NCBI GenBank assembly: GCA_964019135.1
Contig: OZ025249.1
Coordinates: 16,145,088 to 16,209,087 of the forward strand
DNA: 64,000 nucleotides
DNA from: Arenicola marina
Lineage: Eukaryota > Annelida > Polychaeta > Arenicolidae
Reading direction: 5' to 3'
In this document: piece by piece, positions 59,455 to 64,000 of the stretch
Numbering within the stretch: position 1 is the first letter of the stretch
Layout: each line of letters opens with the position of its first letter
Program-made: the position numbers and the translations under genes
Notes under the pieces: model-generated
Seen by the model: only the letters and a program-made list of their open reading frames with translations
The model's database searches: none
What the model was told of the DNA's origin: nothing

Positions 59455-60512
59455 TTGCTCCTCCTCCCCTCCTCTTCCCCTCCTCCTCCGCCTCCTCATT
59501 CCGCTTCCTCATTCCGCTTCCTCCTGCCCCCCCCCTCCTCTTCCTCCTCTTTGTCCTCCTCTTCCTCCTCCTCCCCTCGACCTCTTCTCCCTTCTTGTTC
59601 TCCTCATTCTCCTCCTCATACCTACTCCTCGCCCCTCTTCCTCTTCCTCCTCTTTGTCCTCTTCTTCCTCCTCCTCCTCCTCCTCATCCTCTTCCTCCTC
59701 TTTTTCCTCTTCTTCCTCCTCATCCTGCCCTCCTCCTCTTCCTCCTCCTCTCCCCTCTTCTTCCTCCTCATCCTCCCCTCCTCCTCTTCCTCCTCCTCTC
59801 CTCTCTTCTTCTTCCTCCTCTTTGTCCTCTTATTCCTCCTCTTCCTTCCCTCCTCCTCTTCTTCCTACCTTCCCTCCTCCTTTTCCTCTCCTACCTCTTC
59901 TGCCTTCTCCTTCTCCTCCTCCTCTCCCTCCTCCGCCTCCTCTTCATTCTCCCCTTCCTTCGCTTTCTTCTGTCTAATTAAAAGAAACATGAGCAGAGTG
60001 TTTCAAACCCAATAATTTCTGTCGTCCAACAACCCGACCTAACCAAATATAGCTACCCCTACATATCTGCTTGGTCGTCCACATCGACGCAACTCATCCT
60101 CATCCTCCTCCTCATACCTACTCTTCTCTTCTCTTCCTTACCTCCTCTTTGTCCTCTTCTTCCTCCTCTTCCTTCCCTCCTCCTCTTCCTCCTCCTCTCT
60201 TCCTCTTCCTCCTCTTTGTCCTCTTATTCCTCCTCTTCCTTCCCTCCTCCTCTTTTTCCTTCCTTCCCTCCTCCTTTTCCTTTCCTACCTCTTCTGCTTT
60301 CTCCTCCTCCTCTCCCCCCTCCGCCTCCTATTCATTCTCCCCATCCTTCGCTTCTTCTCCATCCTTCTCAAGACTCCTCCGCTTCCTCCTCTTCGTCCTC
60401 TCCATCCTCCTCCTCCTCCTTCTCCTCTTCATCCTTCGCTTCCTCTCCATCATCCTCCTTCTCCTCTCCCTCTCCATCCTCCACATTCTCCTCCTCCTCG
60501 GTTGCATCTACT
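59455..60512 (+). repeat. polypyrimidine (TCC/TTCC) tract in two blocks
   Basis: 59455-59968 and 60093-60512 are almost pure C/T on the plus strand, with imperfect internal duplication (CCTCCTCATACCTACTC at about 59611 and 60107; CATTCTCCCC at 59944 and 60333). Open frames of 107-207 codons are serine/leucine/proline low complexity and open in all three frames. Confidence 0.93.
59970..60092 (+). repeat. dispersed repeat, copy 1 (partner at 63505-63630)
   Basis: Contains CTGTCTAATT, GAGTGTTTCAAACCCAATAA, TTTCTGTCGTCCAACAACCC, TAACCAAATATAGCTACCCC and CGTCCACATCGAC. It sits between the two polypyrimidine blocks. Confidence 0.85.
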
Positions 60513-61339
60513 GTTGTCGGTAGTTATTGTCTAATTGATGCCGCGGACAGCTGGAATTCAGTGGATCATAACATGTTTTCACTTTTGGCAACATCGCCTT
60601 TTCACTGGTCCAATGTCAACACACTGAGCGTGGAACCGAGTCGATCGGGAGGGGGGAGGACAACATGAAGACACAGGGTACCGCGGCGGAGAGTGGTGGC
60701 GGATCCCGCTCATCTCGGGAGGGTAGACATGGGAGCTGGAGTCGAAATCCATAATAATGGCGGCCGACAATTGGACATTTACATGATTTTTGTAGAGTTT
60801 TCATAGCACGGTTGCCATGTCCCATCCCAGACGTATTTACTCGAGCGAGTTACTCGAGAGCTGCCCTACTGATCTGCGAGGCTAGCCGGATCATTCAGCG
60901 AGACACGAAACGCGTCCGGAGACCCACTGCGAGAGGCGGAAATTGTTCCCGCGAGATTTCAAACGGTCGTCTGCCGCCAATATTTCAAGCGGTGACATGT
61001 GGCGTTTTGTCCACGGCACGGAATACTTCCCTATGGCCCTTACCAATCCGTCACCATGCTCTCTTCTCGTCTGCCACCGAGGCAGCCGCAGCTTCGGAAA
61101 CGGTCTGAACAAATCGATGTCCGTAGATTCAAATTGTATTGATATGCCACGTGCGCAGTTTATAGCTGGAGTCTTCGTAAAGCTTGTCATTTGTGAAGTA
61201 ATCGTGAATCCCGTTAGAGGATGAGCGGTTATCCTTTATTTGAGCGAGACAAATGTTTGATGGTCCAGTTTATGTATTGGTGAGCTATGACAATACCCCT
61301 GAAATGGGCCAGTGCCTACACACTGCCATGTACCAACAT
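60513..61339. other. no recognised gene
   Basis: Contains an ATAATGGCGGCCG segment near 60754 that fits a YY1-like core. Short open frames of up to 99 codons on both strands are unrecognised. Confidence 0.4.
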
Positions 61340-61500
61340 GACTAGTAGATCACGTTCGAGTTCGGCTATTGTCGACTGTGCTCTGCTGCTCGGCCAGCCC
61401 CAAGCGGCAGATGCGTGTCCTTCTTCGCAAAAGAATATGGGGTAACTACCGGAGACGTGGCTCTTCTCCTTCTTGACCCTTCCCAGTCGCGATATATCCA
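61340..61500 (+). mobile_element. SINE fragment, second copy
   Basis: A box B-like CGTTCGAGTTC (61347-61357) precedes the same GTGTCCTTCTTCGCAA body (from 61415), a GGGGTAACTACCGGAGACGTGG block and TCGCGATAT, colinear with 13597-13680. No clear box A was found. Confidence 0.65.
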
Positions 61501-61800
61501 TAAGCATCGGGTGTAACTGGAAATGGGGCAAGGGGGTACGCAGTAAAAGTCTTACTCAGAACTGCTTTATCTTCCATGGTTCTTTACAAAAACACCCGGG
61601 GTGAAAGAGGGAGAAAGAGACAGATAGACAGAGCGAGAGGGATTACGAGCACAGACCGAGCAGCAACGACACCTGGCGGTCCATTGCGTCGTCATGAGAG
61701 GAGACATCTCTGCCCCGTGCCAGCCGCCTCAGCAATTATAACATAGTCGCCATCGCTGGCGCCATTTTTTTTTTGACGGATCGGCCACGGTGGCGTTGAC

Positions 61801-63400
61801 TGGAACCATGTGGCGCAGGCTGTTGGGGGGGGGGGGGGGCTGCAGGACTCGGACGTTGCTGGGATAAGTTTGGGGACGGGGGGGGGTACTGTCCGGCTTG
61901 TGGGTGGGTGGATGCATGGGTGAGGGTGGCTGATGGGGATTGAGGAATTGGAGGGGCCACGAGAGGGGCATGGATGTGCGGGAGGTCGGTGAGATGGTCA
62001 GGGTTGAGGAGCGAAGGGGGCGGAGTTAGGGGGAGGGGGGAGGTGTTATTATGTAGGCGTGGTGGTGCGAGGGACAGAGGGTGGGGGATTGAGGTTAACG
62101 AGGGCGGGGGTCAATGTGTGCAGGGTGGGAGGAGGGGGTTAGGGGGGGAGGGACGCTTCGGGTTTCTGCGTGTTGGGGAAGGGTGGAGGGTGGCAGGGTG
62201 AAGCGTGGGTCGGGCTTGGCGGCGGGCTGGGTGGGTGGGTGGGTGGATAGCTGATTGCGGGGCCCAGGGTCTGTGGAGTGAGTGATCATCCCCCAGGCAT
62301 CCCGCTGACACTGACCATTTCTTTCCACGACGCCCACCATGAAGATGCCCAACACGCTAGCCAGCCAGCGAGCATCCCGTCACTCACACCAACAAATCGC
62401 TCGCAACCCTAAACTCCAGGAAGTACCGCCTCCCCTCCCCATCCCCATCCCCTCCCCATCCCCATCCCCGTCCCCTCCCAATCCCCATCCCCTCCTTGCG
62501 GTGCGATTTCCACCATTTCCACTTCCCTTATCTCTGCACCTGATGGCCCCTTGCCATTGCCACCCCCTGTCTCCCCCTCCCATCCACCCCCCCTCTACAT
62601 ACACACACCTCCTGGATTTCCTTGGTCGGCCGGCAAGGATGGCGCGTCGAACGGGTGAGCTATTTGTCCTTTCCTGGTCTTTGCGCGGAAATGAAGGTGG
62701 ACGTGTGACATACCCCGCGGGCCGCAGTGGGGGTGGAGGTGTTCCCTCAGGCCACAGCGGGGAGGAGGCGGGGAGGGGGTAGGGAGGTGTGTGTGTGTGG
62801 GTGGGGGGGGGGGGGGTCTTGTCGGGAGTTGGGAGTGGGAGGGTGGAAGAGGAGCGGTGAAGGATTAACCTCTGGGTGAAAAGCGGGGGAAGAGAGTTTG
62901 GTGGTGGGGGATGCATCCCGGCGAGGAGAAGGACGGATCCGAGGGAAGGTTGCAGGAAGATGGCGCGGGTTGGGGAGATTAGGAGAAGGAGGGGGACAGG
63001 GAGAGGGAGAGGGAGAGGGAGAGATAGGGGGAGGGAGAGGGAAACAGCGTCATTCGGCGCTCGATCCACCACCATTGCCCGGCGGGGATCGACTTTAAAG
63101 CTTTGCGCGAGTTTTAGGACTGAGGACCCCAGGAATCATGTCAAACAGCCCTGCTAGCCCGGTGGGCAGTTTAGCGAGATCACCGCGGCCGGCGAGAGAA
63201 CGTGTTCCTCCATTATTTTCAGGCAATTACAGCGAAGTCCTGCGCAGGCGATCACTAGACGGAATCCTAGGGAGGAAGATCAAAGGGGTGGAGAAGAGGG
63301 CGTGGGAGGGAGGGGGTGGAGACAAGGGTGTGTGTGGATGGGGGGGGGATGAGGGAGGAGGGAGGAGAGAGGGGGAGGGATGTTGGCAGAATATTCCAAA
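61801..63400. other. G-rich low-complexity region
   Basis: Many G runs on the plus strand (61825-61839, 62795-62820, 63335-63345), a CCCCATCCCC run (62435-62490) and a GGGAGA hexamer run (62999-63030). Open frames up to 231 codons are compositional and overlap on both strands. Confidence 0.65.
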
Positions 63401-63504
63401 TTCGATGGCCGGATGTACAATTTTTACCAAGAGGACCCGCCTGCAGCCGTTGCCACGGTGCGACCGGAGGGTCTCGCTGTGCGTCCGTCGTCTGGGTTCC
63501 GCCT

Positions 63505-63630
63505 GTCTAATTGAAAGAGACCCTCGCGGAGTGTTTCAAACCCAATAATTTCTGTCGTCCAACAACCCGGCCTAACCAAATATAGCTACCCCTACATACC
63601 TGCTTGTTCGTCCACATCGACTCAACTCGA
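63505..63630 (+). repeat. dispersed repeat, copy 2 (partner at 59970-60092)
   Basis: Same blocks in the same order as the partner, about 90% alike over the central 90 bp by eye, with a diverged 5' edge. Confidence 0.85.
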
Positions 63631-64000
63631 CCCAAATCTCATTTTCTGGCAGACAAAGGGCAGATTTCTGCTTCTGGTGGTAGCCGGAAAAGAAAAAAAG
63701 GCCAAAAGAAAAAGTAGTGGGCGCTGTCCCAGCAGTACCGCCAGAACCACAGGGCCATTGCCATCGCATTCTGCCCGGGATCTCCTCCAGCTACCAGCAC
63801 TGTGATGTTACTGTTAAAGATGTTAAATTGATGTAGCCACTCCCCTGCCCCCCAGACACCCGTCTCTCAAGTCCCTACCTCCCGTGCCCCCCCCCCCCCC
63901 TCCGACTCAACTGCGACCCCCTCCCCCGTGTTGGGTCAGACCAGTATTGACAACATAACCCCCCGCACTCACATCCCAATCCCATCCCGTCCTCCCCAAC
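63631..64000. other. no recognised feature to the window end
   Basis: Mixed then C-rich sequence with C runs near 63888-63900. Nothing recognisable. Confidence 0.4.

Noticed and set aside
59358..60668. Serine/leucine/proline-rich frames of 107-207 codons
   Set aside because: Low-complexity pyrimidine tract open in all frames.

Overview
This is a 64 kb stretch of an animal nuclear genome, most likely a marine invertebrate (lophotrochozoan or invertebrate deuterostome; the sequence alone does not decide). The evidence is a long non-LTR retrotransposon of a kind common in such genomes, a tRNA-headed SINE, decayed DNA elements, TATA/CCAAT-type promoters, and one probable spliced first exon with a GTGAGT donor. 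There is no prokaryote-like gene packing. Only one host gene piece (an exon coding for a signal peptide) can be proposed with moderate support. Everything else recognisable is mobile DNA or tandem repeat.

Layout. 1-21.6 kb: three very long CT-rich minisatellites (35-, 20- and 20-bp units) that each follow a copy of the same short flanking module. Between them lie a degraded LINE 3' end, an apparently intact 1055-codon endonuclease/reverse transcriptase ORF, an ORF1-like fragment carrying an IMPACT/UPF0029-type domain, and a small terminal-inverted-repeat element that holds a SINE and a 42-bp repeat. 21.6-25 kb: AT-rich then G-rich non-coding DNA with a 24-bp array that carries CRE palindromes. 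25.2-32.8 kb: a 26-bp C-rich array (G-quadruplex/i-motif potential), a 36-bp array with an E-box in nearly every unit, and seven perfect copies of a 30-bp unit. 33-34.4 kb: a dead, 5'-truncated LINE of a second family. 35.1-40.8 kb: a 28-bp array of about 200 units. 41-49 kb: lower-repeat DNA with the candidate first exon, promoter-like sites and a perfect inverted repeat. 49.4-52.3 kb: a 2.9-kb element with arms of about 490 bp in inverted orientation around a decayed ORF with a cysteine-rich CxC tail. 52.3-64 kb: GC-skewed non-coding DNA with a recent 261-bp duplication, a 1-kb polypyrimidine tract, a dispersed repeat pair and a SINE tail.

Tandem arrays occupy roughly 23 kb, over a third of the window. 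Most long open frames in the window are by-products of these arrays, because units without stop codons whose length is not a multiple of three stay open in several frames. Higher-order repeats (1108, 1015, 1834, 444, 1138 and 861 bp) show that the arrays grew by block duplication as well as unit by unit. The window reads as a graveyard and nursery of repeats rather than a gene cluster. The two most unusual objects are the IMPACT-like domain joined to a retroelement ORF1-like segment (11.65-12.4 kb) and the long-inverted-repeat element with the CxC-tailed protein (49.4-52.3 kb).
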